A stretch of DNA of 64,000 nt from Myxocyprinus asiaticus (GCF_019703515.2 NC_059365.1:34553501-34617500), one strand, 5' to 3'; shown: positions 34,981-48,633, counted from the first letter of the stretch. Translations and numbers: made by a program. Notes: generated from the sequence alone by a model not told the origin.

Positions 34981-36424
34981 TGGTCAACTAACTTCACCAT
35001 CTAAAACCAAGTGCACACTACAAACTGAAGCTTTTCGTACTTGCAGTATATATTTTAGGTCTATGCATAAAAGCCCCATATCGTAAACAACTCGCATGTC
35101 TCGTCTATTCGCAGATGCTACGACATTTTTCCAAACGGTTTGAAATCTAGTCACCCAGTTGTGCGTATTGTCCTGACTAGCGAAAGAGCAGCAATGAGCA
35201 ACAGCCATCCTGTTCTGTACAAATAAGTGGTAAAAACGACTGCAAGACTTTCCTTTATGTTGTGTGTGGATATGTTGTCAACAATCAACTCTCTTGTAGC
35301 AACTGTAAGTACGTGAGTTTGTGTTAGAACAAATTTCACGATTTTAGCTAAAGTCAGGCTACGTACACATTAATCCAGATACATTTGAAAACCGCATTTT
35401 CATTTTCGAAACGCTCTCTGTCCACAATGCCATTTTCAATAGTTTTCCAAAAGTTTCTTGTCCACACTGAAATGTATGAAAACTCTTAAATCCCCTTACT
35501 GCACATGCAAAAAATCACCATTCCATGTACTGTCTGAAATGCAATTGTCCTCGTGTTCCGTCACCGGAGAGCAATTCCGAGTAAACTTCCCGTCACCTTT
35601 GAAGGAATGCATTGTGAAGGTTGTACAAAGTAACAGTTATCTTTAACAATGCTGTCAAATTGAATAACAAGTAAGACATTCGATATTCATAATTTTTCTA
35701 ATTTTCGGAATCGTTATTTTGTCTGATCTGATTGCCGATTAAATAAATAAATTTTAAAATGCGCTCCACTGGCTCTGATGCCACCGCCTCTCTCTGAAAG
35801 GTTACTGCATGTAGTCTGGCTCAATGTCCCGCCCACAGTATTATCAGATTGGATATATGTCACGAGTAAATGGCCATTCAACACTGTATTCTGTACTTGT
35901 GGGGGAGAGGTGTGAAAGAGGAAAGCAGTGAGAGAGTACAAGCTGTTTTCAAAGGTAAGAATGCAGATGCTGAAGTTGCAATAAACATCACAATCATTAT
36001 AATCCATTTCTATGTTGACAATATCCAGTTTAATTTTTGGGGGGCTAATGGTACTCCACTGAAAATGCCTGAACTTGTTATGTTTAGTGTAACAAATTAG
36101 CAGGAATTGGTAATTGGACATTGGTAAGTGACTTTTGAGAAACTCCCGTTTAATAGAGGGCAAAGGTGATAAGGGGTTTACAGGTAAAATATAAATTGTT
36201 ACCATACTACGAACGTTAGCTATTTCTTATTGCATTTGCACCAATGTTACACAAAAATATCACTGCATAAACAAACTCAACTGGTGCCAATGGTTTCTAC
36301 GATCTACTTGCTTTTGGGAAGCGCAGCCATGATTAGTTGTTTACAGTGCATGCAGCATGACAGAAAACAAGAAACTGTCTTTACAGTATAGTCTTTATAT
36401 GTCTATATATTAAAGTCTAACATC
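34981..36424. other. Gene-free stretch with possible repeat remnants
   Basis: Segment 35350-35480 (AAAACCGCATTTTCATTTTC and CGAAACGCTC words) resembles a dispersed fish repeat. Nothing else is recognised. The open frames around 35714-36205 show no domain. Confidence 0.45.
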
Positions 36425-36740
36425 TTGCAGAGTTTTGTGTTCCTTGCCACAGTAGCCTTTGGTTTGCTTACTGGGGACGTAAAGACAAAATAATTTTTTA
36501 AGGCATAATCTACAATCACGTTTTTCATCTAACCGCACAATAAAGACATTCAGACATTGCAGCTTAATTTTCTGTTACAGCATCATTTTCCTGAATGTGT
36601 TTTGTGTTTTCCTTGCCACTGTCACCTTTGGGTTGCTCACAGTGGGATTTGTAGGCAAGGCAAGGCAGGTTATTTATATAGCACATATCCTACGCAATGG
36701 TAATTCAATGTGCTTGTAAAGCTGCTTTACCCAAATGCAG
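36425..36740. repeat. Duplicated CCTTGCCAC segment and TTTATATAGCAC repeat
   Basis: TTCCTTGCCACAGTAGCC at about 36441 and TTCCTTGCCACTGTCACC at about 36610 begin two imperfect copies, each followed by TTTGG-TTGCT. Next to the second copy is GGTTATTTATATAGCACAT, a common dispersed fish repeat start. No coding. Confidence 0.55.
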
Positions 36741-37419
36741 GAGTTTCTCTCAGTCCACTACAGGGTGATTCTGCTGGCTTGACACAAAACTACACAGCAC
36801 CTTTAGAATGAAATATTGCAGTTAGCTTAATACATTCTATCCAATCTATAACACAGTCGCTCTGTGACTTTTTTGTCAGTTTTAGATTTACGGCTGTTCA
36901 GGCTGGCATTTTTATTCACCTGAAAGAGCTGAAGCCTTTCAAGCTAAATTTCTCCTCGTTTTCTTTTTTATTTTTTTTAATTTTTTTTTTTATCCAGAAT
37001 AACCTTCATCTATATTGACTGCCTGACTGAAAGATACAAAAGTGAACCTGAAAAATTGCTTCTGAGGACTATTTATCCTCTAGTAAAGTCAGTTGATTGC
37101 CTTTATGTTCTCAGTCTCCAGGCACTTCATCTTGTTCATTTAACCCGTTAAACATTATTTTAAAATTTTGTTCATACAGCATTCAATTCTGATTGTTTTT
37201 TTTTAAATTCCGATCCTAAGAACTGACTCTCTGCATTGTCACTTAGCAAGTGATAAAAGCAGAAACTAGTCAATATCTGGTATGCTGTATCTACATTGAT
37301 TGCCATAGTAATGACTTAATCATTACTCGTCATCACATCTCGGCATGATGCTGAATTCATGAGGCGTTGTATTTACACATTCATACATGCTGCATCCAAA
37401 ACTGTTCATTCACCATTCG
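36741..37419. other. Stretch with no recognised gene
   Basis: It contains T-rich runs near 36960-36995. No motif was recognised. Confidence 0.4.
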
Positions 37420-37790
37420 ATACACAGTAAAACCTGCATGTAAGCGAAAATGAGACTCTTATAGACTCCACTGTGCTTTAAAATCAAATTTTTGCTCCAC
37501 TAAAAGTAAGGTTTAGGATTGGGGTGCGGGTTAGGAGGTAGAATTAATAAAATATGCATTCCTGTTGACTGTATTACATCATTTACATCTAAAAATACAA
37601 ATCAATATTGGCGCCACTCTGTGAACACTTCACACAGAAACTGAAGCTCACACATGTTAAAAACACTTCCAGCTTCCGTCACTGGGGGCAGTGATTAGAA
37701 ATTTCAATAAGCACTGATTAATTTCAGCAGAAGAACTTTCAGCCTGGTCTCACCGAATTCACAGTGTGATCAGTCTTGCCCTGCATCTAA
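37420..37790 (+). repeat. Interspersed repeat, copy A
   Basis: It aligns in the same orientation with 54860-55250. Shared words include AAATATGCATTCCTGTTGAC, GAAGCTCACACATG/GGAGCTCACACATG and AATTCACAGTG-GATCAGTCT. It contains TTAGG-type words but no true telomere array. It is non-coding. Confidence 0.75.
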
Positions 37791-40700
37791 ATTAGCCTCC
37801 AAAGGGCACTTCGATGGGAGAAAACAATCATGGCCGCCATGTTGAAGGATCGTTCCAAACCAAAATGCAAAATCATATATAAAGATTACTGATTAGGTGC
37901 AAGTGATGTTCATTAACATTAGCCTTTGTGCAAAGGTAACAGCATCTCTTTTGGCTTGGATAGATGACGTTAAATTGTGTTCCAACTGTCCAATATTTTT
38001 GAGCCCTACACCCTTTTTTTTTTTTTTTTTTTTTTCAGACTTCAAACGGTTTTGAGTCGGATGAAAACAAAATAAAAATTTTGCCTAAAAGATTCTACTA
38101 GTGTGGTTGCGTATGTACTTCATAAGTCTCTGTGAGCATTAGGTAGAGAAGAGGAGTGTTGGCCTCATTATTGGGGTACTCAGTGAAGTGTCACATTCAA
38201 GGAGTGTCATTGAACCATGGGCTGCCATGAACTGCAGTTTCACACAAAACAGTTACCATATGTTTAATTATCTTTAGCCCAGGCCAGCATTTCACTCTTC
38301 TTATTTACGTGATGATACATCTATTATGCCCAGAGAAGACAAAAGGGATTAAAAAACAAAACAAAAAAAACAAAAAAACACTATGTTTGGCCCATATTTA
38401 AGTTGTCCACTGACAATGTCGAACAATGTATTCTATACATTTATCATAGGAGAATTCTGAAGTTTTTTGGAATAAAATTTTATAAAACAGTACTGAAATA
38501 GACTCGTTTTGTTTTGCTAAGACTAGTAATATATATCCTAAATACACAAAGTTTAATCATATTTTCTCACTTTTTAAATAATTTGACAGTGTGAAACTTC
38601 ATGGCTCAAATCTAAACCTAAAAAAAACAACAACAAAAAAACAACAACAACAAAAAAAAAATATGTACACAAGAGATATTTAAAGTTATTTAATTTTATT
38701 TTATTCACACATCACATGTCTCATATTCCATCGCAAGAATGCTCTTCAGTGACAGTGTTATCTCATAACCAAGTACACTTACTTTTTATAAAACTTTATT
38801 AGTGGCAAAATTGTTCGTTGTGATGGAAATGACACCAAAACGGAGAGACAGGCATTTATTTATTTATTTTTCATTGAGAAAAATCTTTTTCACACACACA
38901 AAATATTGACATGGTTTATGTCCATTCTTTAGGACCACTCTTTGTTTAGATTATTATAGTTTTTAAAATCTAATAATATTTTTAGGATGGATTTTCATAC
39001 TTTAAGATTAAAAGTCTGGATCTGGTACAATTAAAAAATAATAATAAATAAAACAATAATATAATAATAGCAAATCTACATCTGGGACATTGAAGAAATG
39101 GCAAGCAAAAGCACTAATACTTGAATCAAAGGTGGAGACATTTGATCAGTCATAGGTTGATATTTATGCTCAAGTTTCACAACTGAAGTACCACTAAACT
39201 GGATTAAATCATTAATTACTTAATTGGATAATAGTTTGTTCAATATACCGATGTTAACTACAGTGCTGATTTTAGCTGTCCCAGTTGAGAACAAACAAAT
39301 CTTAATCCAATCACGGTTGTGTAGATGAGATGACACCTTCAAGCTCATGAACTAAATGGAGCCTATGTTTTTGGAGGTAAGAGACAATTTTCTCCTCAGT
39401 GGGTAAAATGCAGTTTTAATTGCTTTGGCAATATATAATGAGAGGATGAACAGGGGAGAAATGAATTTGTTGTGCGTGGTGAATTGCTCTACGTGTCCAA
39501 AGGACATTAACACAGCGAGACGACAACCCGTCAGGCAGCGATGTCCTAATAATAGCTCAAACACCACTTAAAATAAATTGTCTTGATTTAAACATTGGAA
39601 TATAATTTGAAGCTGAAAGAATGAAAGAGAACTCTGAGGCTTTCCAAAGTTACAAATATTTTCCCAAGTCCCGAAAACCAAATCAGATCTCCAGATGTAC
39701 ATTATCATAACATCAGTCACATTCTTCAAAAAGTCTATTTGACTAAACACTGCAAAAAATAACATATCTGCAAATGTAATCTGCATGTGGATCAGTGATA
39801 GTGACGTCTGATTTGCGAACAAATAATTTTAGTCGATATTTTAAAATTTGATTCTTTTAATCAGTCAAAATGATTCAGTCTGAATGATTCATTTTTCGGA
39901 TTGATTCATGAATTTGAATCAAAATCATGAAGTCCACATTCACACAGCAGCGTAATACGGTCATCCATTCTGTATTTGAGGTCTTAATATGGTCATGTTC
40001 ACACACAGCTGGGTTATTTACGAGAGTAACAACCACATTCTATAACCGAACTGACACCTGTACATTTTCAAGTCTAACAACTGCATTTTCTGCAAACCTA
40101 GTTATCTGTCATGTCTTATAATGTGAGAGCCCTGGTGCACTGCAAAATGTGTGTTTCTCATGTATTTCATGTGGGGTTTCGGTAACTCACGGAGAGGGAG
40201 ATACGAGCTGTGTCATCCGAAGATCCAGCTGCTGTCTTCCACCGGAGCTGCCTCACAAACATAAATGCTGAGCTCTGCACTCAATTAAAAAGCATTTCAA
40301 GCCGCTGTCGATTAATTATGATCTGATGGGTGAACTCGGAAACTTCGATTGCACTTGTTTATTTAATAACGCACCATCAATTTTGCTAGAACTTTCTGAT
40401 ATTATGTGACATCGCCATCTTTGATTATTTCCTTCAGTCTCTCACTATGGTTACAGGTGTAACTCAAGGCTATCGGGAGACTACAAATACGGTATGAAAT
40501 ACGGTTGTGACTATGCTATTCGTTCATATAGAGAGTATTCATGCCACTACTGTAAGTATCATACTGTTGTATGAACAGGACATTACGAGACTCACACCTG
40601 TTAATAAATATGGTTGTCAATCCAAAACATTAGCCCTGTTTCCATTATCGGCCCGAATGAGGGCATGCTAGTGCATGCCAGGGCCAGTTGTGTTCACACT

Positions 40701-40904
40701 GTCAATTCCAGGGCTTCCTTGGGGCCAACGGCAAAGAGCCCTGGCCTGCCGATTACCCTTGGGACAAAGAAGGCAACTGGGGATTGAAGCAGGGTCAAAG
40801 TCAAAGGCAGTGTTTCGCTGAGTCAGGTCAAAAGTTTCAGTACCAAGATACTCATTTCCCAATCTTTCATATCTAGCTACCAGCTTACTTCAACAGATTA
40901 ATAG
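37791..40904. other. Gene-free region with simple repeats
   Basis: Poly-T at about 38011-38035, AAAC/AAC-rich tracts at 38345-38385 and 38620-38665, and short AAT tracts near 39030-39075. The segment 40625-40830 (GTTTCCATTATCGGCC, GGGCTTCCTTGG words) resembles a fish repeat, with ends not resolved. No exon was recognised. Confidence 0.5.
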
Positions 40905-41075
40905 AGAATCAGTGATGGGCAGTAGCAAAGCTATTAGCTTAGTTACATTTCTGAGTAGCGAGGTAGTAGCTTCGCTAGTATTTAAATCAAATAGCTTTTC
41001 ATTAGCAAAGCTATATTTTTGACTAGGTAGTGGCATAGCATTGACAAAAGCTACACCACTACATCATGCCTTGTA
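40905..41075. repeat. Dispersed repeat with AGCTATTAGCTTAG words
   Basis: AGTGATGGGCAGTAGCAAAG at the left and repeated AAAGCTA / TAGTAGCTTCGCTAG words match a widespread fish repeat. The right end reads AAAGCTACACCACTACA. No coding. Confidence 0.6.
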
Positions 41076-42451
41076 CCTTGTGTTTACTATCACCAGTTTT
41101 GAATCAGAACTAAAGATGTCCAATTCACAAATGAACTGCTCAATTGAGTTAGTTCTTAAGAATGAATTGGTCACACATGATAGCAAAGCAGTCTGAATTG
41201 GTTTGCGATTCAATCTGAATGATAAACAAAGAAAATAAAGATAATGCTGGTTGCAGTGGATTTACAATCAATGGACACCAAACCTGGAAATGCATCCTAT
41301 CATTTGCCAGTGATGAAGAAGGTTTTTATTAAGTTCAACATGTGTGCAGCTTGTGAATGACTTCTGTACTAGTCAGTACCCCTGAATATTTGGGCTGATG
41401 AAAATGCGCAATGTCAGATCAATGGCATCTGTCGAAATGAAGACATGATTAAGCATATTGTCGACGAACTTGCCAAGTTGTGTATCCAACACACAATGGT
41501 ACAGGTTCGGGAAAAATTAAAAATTGTGGACACAGTACAATTAAGTGTTCATTTTGAGGGCTAGCTAGTCTTCCAGAATCTGATACCTCAGCTTGAGTTT
41601 CCCTCTTGCTTGTGAAAACATGTTGTAGGTAGAAAACTTTGACGCAACAGGAGTAGCCCCAAAGCTGTAATCGACACTTTTCACAATTAGTTAATTGTGG
41701 CAGGCATGTATTTACACCGAAAGAACAGCAATATTCAGGCTTTGGTTTGTTTTTCACAGCACCATCCGGAGAGCCACACGGGGGGCTGCTTTGTTTCCTG
41801 GTGGAAGGCAGTAAAGCGGAGAGTTAATTCAAAGTGAGATGGGCTTGGCACGTATGGTGTAAAGTGAAATTGTGGTAAAACAAAGCAGAAGCCCTGCTGG
41901 TTAGACAGAGGAGGTTGAGGTAACAGTGTGTGATCATGTTAAAAAGGCATTGTAAGGGCAATGAGAATCACTCGAATGAAGTGAACCTTGATTTTTAGAT
42001 GCTTCCCTGCTGAGGCTTCAGAAAGAGATGCTGCACAAACGGAGGCCTTTCACTGCAGTGAGTGAAATTAAGAGATACCTACATAGAGGCAAGCCTTTCC
42101 CAGTCTAGGCCAACTACAAAAACAATAGAAAGGCAATCAATTCACAATCTGCAAATGGACACACTGAGAGGATAGTTTTTAAAGCCATTAAACACTTATC
42201 TATTTATTTAGGCTGTTTTCAAGACTATTATTATCTTAGACATCAGAAATATATTTGATTTAATTTTCTGTTGAAGTCTATGGCATGGCTTAAAGGTGAA
42301 ATTTGTTATTTCTGCTCCACTATCATATCAATATGGAACAGAGCCTAATAGTCTAGTTCCGGAAGTAAAATTCCAATTCATTTTCTCCATAGGTGAACTG
42401 ATTTTAATGATAACTTTTAAACTTTAAAGGCAGACCTACAGATAAACCCGA
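41076..42451. other. Stretch with no recognised gene
   Basis: I recognised neither a gene nor a repeat with clear ends. Confidence 0.4.
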
Positions 42452-42994
42452 TCTCATGAGAAGTTGTACAAATTCGTATGAGATGGCGAAATCATATAAA
42501 ATCGTACAAGTAGGGTCATATGAAATCGTACAACTTTTAGACGAACCAATGACATAAGCTTCTCTTATTTCACTGTAAACCCCGATATGTCATGCCTTTA
42601 GGGGTACACAAATCGTATGCTAAACTATACAATAAAGTTTAACACCTTACCCAGACCGCATAACATAACTATGATAGTAAAGTAAAAAGCCCTGACGGAA
42701 GAAAGAGAAACTTCTAGGTTTGGAAAGCGCATTCTTGAGATGTTCCTTAATTTTATCCCCTAAACCAAATCCCATACCTAAACCTAACAATAAAGTCAAT
42801 CTCCTTAGCATGATTTGAATAATTAATGATTTTTTTTTGTAACACAGAAGAAAAGAAATATGACAGCTTAGAAGGAGATGAGGGAAGCGTATGTGATTAT
42901 TTAGCGGAAAAGTCGTACAATTCACAGAAGCGAACTGGTACAATTTCATACAGTTTCTCCATCTTGAACGAATTAGTACAAATTGTCATGAGAA
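42452..42994. mobile_element. Non-autonomous inverted-repeat element (TCTCATGAGAA ends)
   Basis: The left TCTCATGAGAAGTTGTACAA and the right TTGTACTAATTCG/TCATGAGA form an imperfect inverted pair of about 27 bp. CGTACAA words recur inside. A CCTAAACC-rich stretch near 42760-42790 is telomere-like by chance or by family. No transposase. Confidence 0.6.
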
Positions 42995-45286
42995 TGTGTT
43001 GCTAAGGTTGTTAATTAATGTTACATGCTTCTGTTGAAGCTGTTAGTTAATGTTATTTCAACTTTGTTAAAAAAAAAACAAATTAAAAAAAAAAAAAAAC
43101 AAGAACTACACTACTCATGATCCAACAGAGAAAAAGAACCAATCAGAGAATCACCAAATGAGCTCTGCATCGACCACCCAATTCACACTGTGAATTATAC
43201 AATCAAGTCGGTATCCCTACACTCTCAAACTACTTATATAATTGTATACATCTGAATATTTTGCTATAAACTTAAAATATAATGTTTCTGTACTTATAAT
43301 CCACAATTTAAAATCAATAGTTTTATATATGTCACTAATTTTCAATTGATTACATCTTTCACAATGCTTTATGGGAATGTTGTTCATTTCCTTTTTAAAG
43401 TAGTACACAGTCTTGTTCCTTTATCTTTAAGTCAGATTTTAAAACACTTTTTTTTTTTCTAATCAAATTTGGTAATGGCTGAAAAAGTGGAGAGGCACTG
43501 TTGCGCTCTATTGCAAAAAAATTAAAAAATTAAAAATAATCAGGTTTCCCCAATCTTCCATTGGTCAAACAAACAAAAAGCCCTACCCCCAAACTCATGT
43601 CATTGGTTGAGCCAATGTTGCTGTGTCGGGCTGGTCAGGATGCTCAAACAAACTGAGAAATGTTTTCAAAGTGCCTTAGAGCCAAAATGTTTACACTTTT
43701 TGAGAAAAATCAAGCTAACAATGGCTTTGTTGTCGCAATATATATTCAGGTAGGGTAGTATAGAGTACAGTATTTTAACATAAAAAAATACACTTATTTA
43801 CATGCAGTGTTTAATGTATGTGCCAGTCATGTATTTGCTGGGAGAGGTGTGTGAAAATGGGCTCTCTTATTCAGTAAACACAAACAATCAGAGCGCTAAC
43901 ATAAATCACATCAAACTCTAGCATGTTTGTCCACTTTGACATGTTATTATTAGTTTGTCTCTTGGCAGAATTTATCCTCGGAGACTTAATCTTCTCTTGC
44001 TTTTTAACTAAAAGCCATCTATATATTTCGTTGCATGATGCCATTATCGGATGGGTGGCAGGTAACCAGGGCAGTAAGGACAAATTATGTCACTCTAAAG
44101 GACGTTGTTATTAAATTTGACTTCCAAAGGAATATTACATTGTGCGAGCAGAGCTTCAAAGAGGTTAATATAAACTGCTCTCTGTTCCTGTATAAGAGAG
44201 AAATGGTAATGAAATATAAAAAGTCAGATGTACTACATTACAATTTATACCTTTTTAATTCATAATACTGGTTAAAGTGCCTTTTGACTCACTTGGCAGC
44301 ACAAAGTCATTAATCCCCATATCAATGGGTATAAATCATCTTGCCAATCGCAATAAAAAAAGGCTCTGCCCAAATCGCTGTCAAGTTCCTGTCTAAACAG
44401 CAAGTTTTCAGTAATATAGGTATCTTTAAAAAACCTGTTCCAATTTCCTAAAGTCATGGTGACAAGGGATCCGACTTGTTTCATGCCAAGTTTGGGGTCA
44501 GAGACCTGCTGAAAGGCTGATTTTCTGTCCCAGCTCCATGACTTTAGCACTTGCCAGACAGTGCTTTGCGGGATTTGATGTATTTTGGCTAAACATTTAA
44601 CCCAGCGGACTGGCGTTGCATGAATCCTTGATGTGTCATGCGGGACCGATGTTGCTGAATTTATTGTGATCTGTTAAGCTTCGTACAATTTTAACAGACA
44701 ACTTCAGTTGACTTTGAAAATGAAACTGTCACCTGCTATCTTAGCTATTCAAAATATCAGCAAATTTTGACAAATTACCTAGACCTTCTTCAAAAACACT
44801 GAATAATGTTCATTCCCTTCATTTTTAATGGTAGCTGTCTGAATGATATCTTGCACACCTTGACTACATTCCAAAAAGCATTTATAGCAGTTGAACATTT
44901 CACTCTCTAACTTTTTCTATTTTCGATCATGTTTTCCTGCAGAGCTGTTCTGATTAGATCCTCCTCTTCATTTTCTGCACTAAGCAATACAGTCAATAAA
45001 GTAACCAGAGAGATGCACACACAATCAGGCAGTAAACCACTACATTAGAGCAAAATTAAATCCGTTTTCAAGGAGACATATAGCTGCTGGAGTAAATATG
45101 GTGTCCTTGATGTACCTTATACCAAAGATGCACCAATGCCTGTTTATGTCAAGATTTATTGGGCATTAAAATGTCTAAAAGAAAGACAAAATGCATTGTC
45201 TCAGCAAATCACAATTCAGATGTTCACAATCAATGTTTGTATTCGATTAATCATCTTATTTATCTATATCTCAACTCAAAGTAGAC
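42995..45286. other. Stretch with no recognised gene
   Basis: Poly-A-rich segment near 43070-43100 and poly-T near 43449. The open frames around 43870-44550 have no recognisable domain. Confidence 0.45.
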
Positions 45287-46188
45287 CAAGGTCAGAAATT
45301 AAGGGGGGATTGGGGCAAAAATGCCCCCCAAATTCAAAATGTATAGGGGCAACAACAACAACAACAACAAACAGCCCCCATAATGAATTCCTCTGTTTTT
45401 TCTTTGAAACATCTGATAAATGTCTTAATAATGTATTATAGGCTAAATTTTACATATTATCAATAAAAATAGTTTGTTGATTCAATGTAATGGGTAGGGG
45501 GTAATTATTATTATTATTAGAATTAATTATTCAGATTTAGAACTTGTTAGTCAATTGATTAAATATAATTATTTGACAAAAGGATGAGACATTTTTAAAT
45601 AATAATGACAAAATAAAACATAAATAAGTCTTCATCAGTATTGGGTAGATTACTCAAAAAGGTAATTCACTACAAATTACTAATTACTACTCTAAAAATG
45701 TAATCAGATTACTGACTTTACTGATTACTTAATTGAAAAAAAATTTTCACATTACTAATTACTAATTAAGTTACTTACTAAAACACTTGACAGAAAAGCT
45801 TTTGTTTTTCAGGTCAACAAATTCAAAATAATGTATTTTCTTCCTCCTTGTTCATTGATTCGTTGGGGAGCGCATGCCCATCAGTTGTCACAGAATCGCA
45901 AACAGATGTACATGTTAATCTAATCATGTTTTAAATGTATTCTACAAATATAATATTATTTTAGAAATATGTGTAATTAAAAGTAATTAACTTATTTGAA
46001 AGGCAGTAACTGTAATCTGATTATAAGAATTTGAAATATAATGCCCTACACTGCTTTTTGAAGTAATTCGATTACAGTAATTAATTACTCCCAACACTGG
46101 CCCTCACAAAGGATAAAAAGATGCACCAGAAAATCAAATTCAAGGGGCAAGTATTGCCTCTTAATGGAAAAGTTAATTTCTGACACTG
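45287..46188. mobile_element. hAT-like element (GTCAGAAATTAA ends)
   Basis: The left end is CAAGGTCAGAAATTAA and the right end TTAATTTCTGACACTG. The flanking 8-mers AAGTAGAC and AATTAGAC differ at one base. GGGGCAA/TTGCCTC words lie just inside both ends. A second element is nested at 45636-46099. No coding domain; an ACA microsatellite is near 45350-45370. Confidence 0.78.
45636..46099. mobile_element. hAT-like MITE nested in 45287-46188
   Basis: It starts CAGTATTGGGTAGATTACTC and ends AATTACTCCCAACACTG. The flanks GTCTTCAT and GCCCTCAC match at five of eight positions, all differences being T/C. It is the same family as 32368-33106. The body is made of AATTACTAATTAC-type words. Confidence 0.72.
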
Positions 46189-46385
46189 AATTAGACACAT
46201 ATTTCTGTTTTCTAGGCTCATGGAGGTGATTGTTTTGAGGCTTTGTTTAGACAAGCAGCAAAAATCTGATTTTTGGCACATCCAACTCAGCTCCTTTTAG
46301 TTTGTAGTCTGAACATCAAATCAGCATCCATATGTGGTTTGAAATCCAATTAAAATTAGTTCCCTATCTATCACTCACTCGACAT

Positions 46386-46543
46386 TGTGTCAATGTAGTG
46401 ACACTAGGGTTCACTCTTGGGAGCCCGAGACACCTCTGGTCTTTGATAAAAGGCCAATGAAAATTGGCGAGTGATATTTGCATACCACTCCCCCGGACAT
46501 ATGGGTATAAAAGGAGCTGGTATGCAACCACTCATTCAGATTT
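46386..46543. repeat. Left ITR of the second DIRS copy
   Basis: It matches 48706-48867 in inverted orientation with roughly eight mismatches, unlike the perfect pair in the 6.4-kb copy. It carries GTATAAAAGG at 46505-46514, reading toward gag. Confidence 0.85.
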
Positions 46544-46770
46544 TCTCTTCGGAGCCGAACGGTCGATGTTTACTGAGCTGACTGTTCATTCAACTCTGCT
46601 GGATCTGACGGCGCATTTCAGCGGCTTCTCCCTCCTCTGCACTGGTGCACTGCAGAGAATGTCCCTGGGCGCTTCGGCAGAAAAAAGAGAGTATGTTTTT
46701 CTAAAAGAGTACATTTCTATAAAAGAGCGGCACACACGGAACGTCTTTTTAAAGACACATCTTTTTAAAG

Positions 46771-47410
46771 ATGCCATTCCATTTGTGTGCTATTCCTGGT
46801 TGCTGTCCTTACCTCTCAACTTCTGACGGTCACGATCACTGTGTTTCGTGTCTGGGCACAACCCACGTAGAGACAGCGTTCGTCGATGGATCATGTACTC
46901 ACTGCGAGAACATGACCATGGCAGTGTTGCGGTCGTGGCTTGCTTTCATAAGAAAGCAAGCCACCCCAGCGGCTCCCCGCCTCGGTCCTTCTACCTACGG
47001 GCATGAGGCCAGCGCGGCTAGCACTGGGGGCGATTTGGGGACCCGAATGGGACCACCTCCGCCGGGTATCCCCCCACAGACCTCCAATTCCCCAGCACGC
47101 TCGTCTGCCCGGATGAGTCTGCCGGATCGTCTCATACGAGTTCGACCTCTTGTTCGGAGCCCGCGAAGCTGATGAGCTCTCGAGCGCAGCATCGGAAAGC
47201 GGGCTCATCCAGTTGGATGCAGAAGCCTCAGCTGGACTCCCCCCCTCGGGTACGGTTGCCCAGTCACAAGCTGATGCGGAAATGACAGACATGCTTTCCC
47301 GGGCAGCCGCGAGTGTCAGGCTAGAGTGGAACCCTCCACTCTCCCTTGAACCCTCGCGGCTCGATGATTGGTTCCTGGGCTCGCGGCGCCGCTCAAAGCA
47401 GCTACGCCCC
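46771..47410 (+). pseudogene. DIRS gag N-terminal half, truncated
   Basis: The frame starting at 46771 opens with a cysteine/histidine-rich module. It has CAIPGCC, HDHCVSC and CTHCENM, with Cys at residues 6, 11, 12, 24, 27, 42 and 45. A proline-rich segment (GPPPPGIPP) comes next. After about 47120 the homology moves to another frame (FGAREADELSSAASESG from 47150, ending in LDDWFLGSRRR). The deletion junction at about 47410 removes the rest. The module probably binds nucleic acid or zinc; this is inferred from the cysteine spacing. Confidence 0.82.
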
Positions 47411-47786
47411 AGCCCTGACATTGCTGTGTCCGGTGCGCATTTTACGCATCTATTTGGATCGCACGCAGAGCTTTAGAGTCTCTGAGCAGCTCTTTGTCTG
47501 CTTTGGTGGACAGCGGAAAGGAAGCGCTGTCTCCAAGCAGAGGATCACCCACTGGCTCATTGACGCCATAACTATGGCATATCACGCCCAGGACATGCCG
47601 CCCCCGGTAGGGCTATGGGCCCATTCTACCAGGGGTGTAGCGGGCTCCTGGGCTTTGACCAGGGGCGCCTCTCTAACAGACATTTGCAGAACAGTGGGCT
47701 GGGCAACACCCAACACCTTTGCGAGGTTCTACAATCTCCGGGTGGAACCAGTTTCGTCCCGTGTAGTGGCACGCACAAGCAGGTAA
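47396..47786 (+). pseudogene. DIRS tyrosine recombinase C-terminal half
   Basis: One frame carries LLCPVRILRIYLDRTQSF, KQRITHWLIDAI, the HxxR box HSTRG (His about 47622, Arg about 47631) and the tyrosine in FARFYNL (about 47730), ending at 47786. The N-terminal core-binding domain and the first catalytic arginine are lost in the deletion, so it cannot be active. It is in a different frame from the gag remnant before it. Unlike the 6.4-kb copy, this C-terminal half has no internal frameshift. Confidence 0.88.
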
Positions 47787-48523
47787 GTCCGGGACAGCCG
47801 GCCGGGTGTATCGCTTGTGCATAGCGCCTTTCACCTCCCCTGAGCTGAAGACGTGTGCCGTTAACTCCCAGTAGTGTTCACAAACTGTGTTCCCTGGTTG
47901 ATTTCCTCCGAGCCCTGTGGCAGACGAGTTTGCAGAGAAACTCGCTGCCGGCTCAGTACACATGCTAACTAAACTGGGGTAGGTGCTCCGCATGTGGTGG
48001 TTCCCCGTAGGTAACCCTATGCGATGTAAATCTTCCGTTAATTCGTTTCCCTGTTGGCAAACTGCGTCTTCCTTGGGCAGAGTCCCCTCTGCACCAGTCA
48101 CCATGCTTGTAGTAACTCCTCCCCCGTAGGGTAGGACCTACTATGGGACTTCCCCACATGGCATACTTCCAACATAGCTTGGCAAGACCATGTGATGTAT
48201 TTCCCCCCCGGGTGGGGTGTGGTCTCCGCAGTGTCTTCCCCTTAGGAGAGACACCCCCCGATTAGACCTGGTGGGCCCAGTTGGTTAATCCCCCTTTTTT
48301 TGGAGAGTGGAAAAAAAGGGGATAAGAGGCCACAACTGGGCTAGCCCATCTCTATCTTTTGGGTAGTCGACTTGTCCCCAAAGGGCCGTTCGACACTCAT
48401 AACAGTATTGGGGGAGGTTACGTGTCGGCCTGGTGCACTGGCTATGAAGCACACAGTGGTCTGCCCGTGACACACCGCCAGTTCACGTAACACAGTTCAG
48501 CCAGTTGTGGCGTTTTGTATAGG

Positions 48524-48633
48524 GACCCCTAGTGTCACTACATCGACACAACGTCGAGTGAGTGATAGATAGGGAACGTCCTGGTTACTTGCGTAACCTC
48601 CGTTCCCTGATGGAGGGAACGAGACGTTGTGTC
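48524..48633. repeat. ICR of the second DIRS copy
   Basis: 48524-48577 is the reverse complement of this copy's left end. 48578-48633 is the reverse complement of its right end, with a few mismatches. The layout is the same as at 6705-6813. Confidence 0.9.

Noticed and set aside
35714..36205. 163-codon open frame, minus strand
   Set aside because: The translation has no domain, repeat or family resemblance, and the composition looks like AT-rich non-coding DNA.
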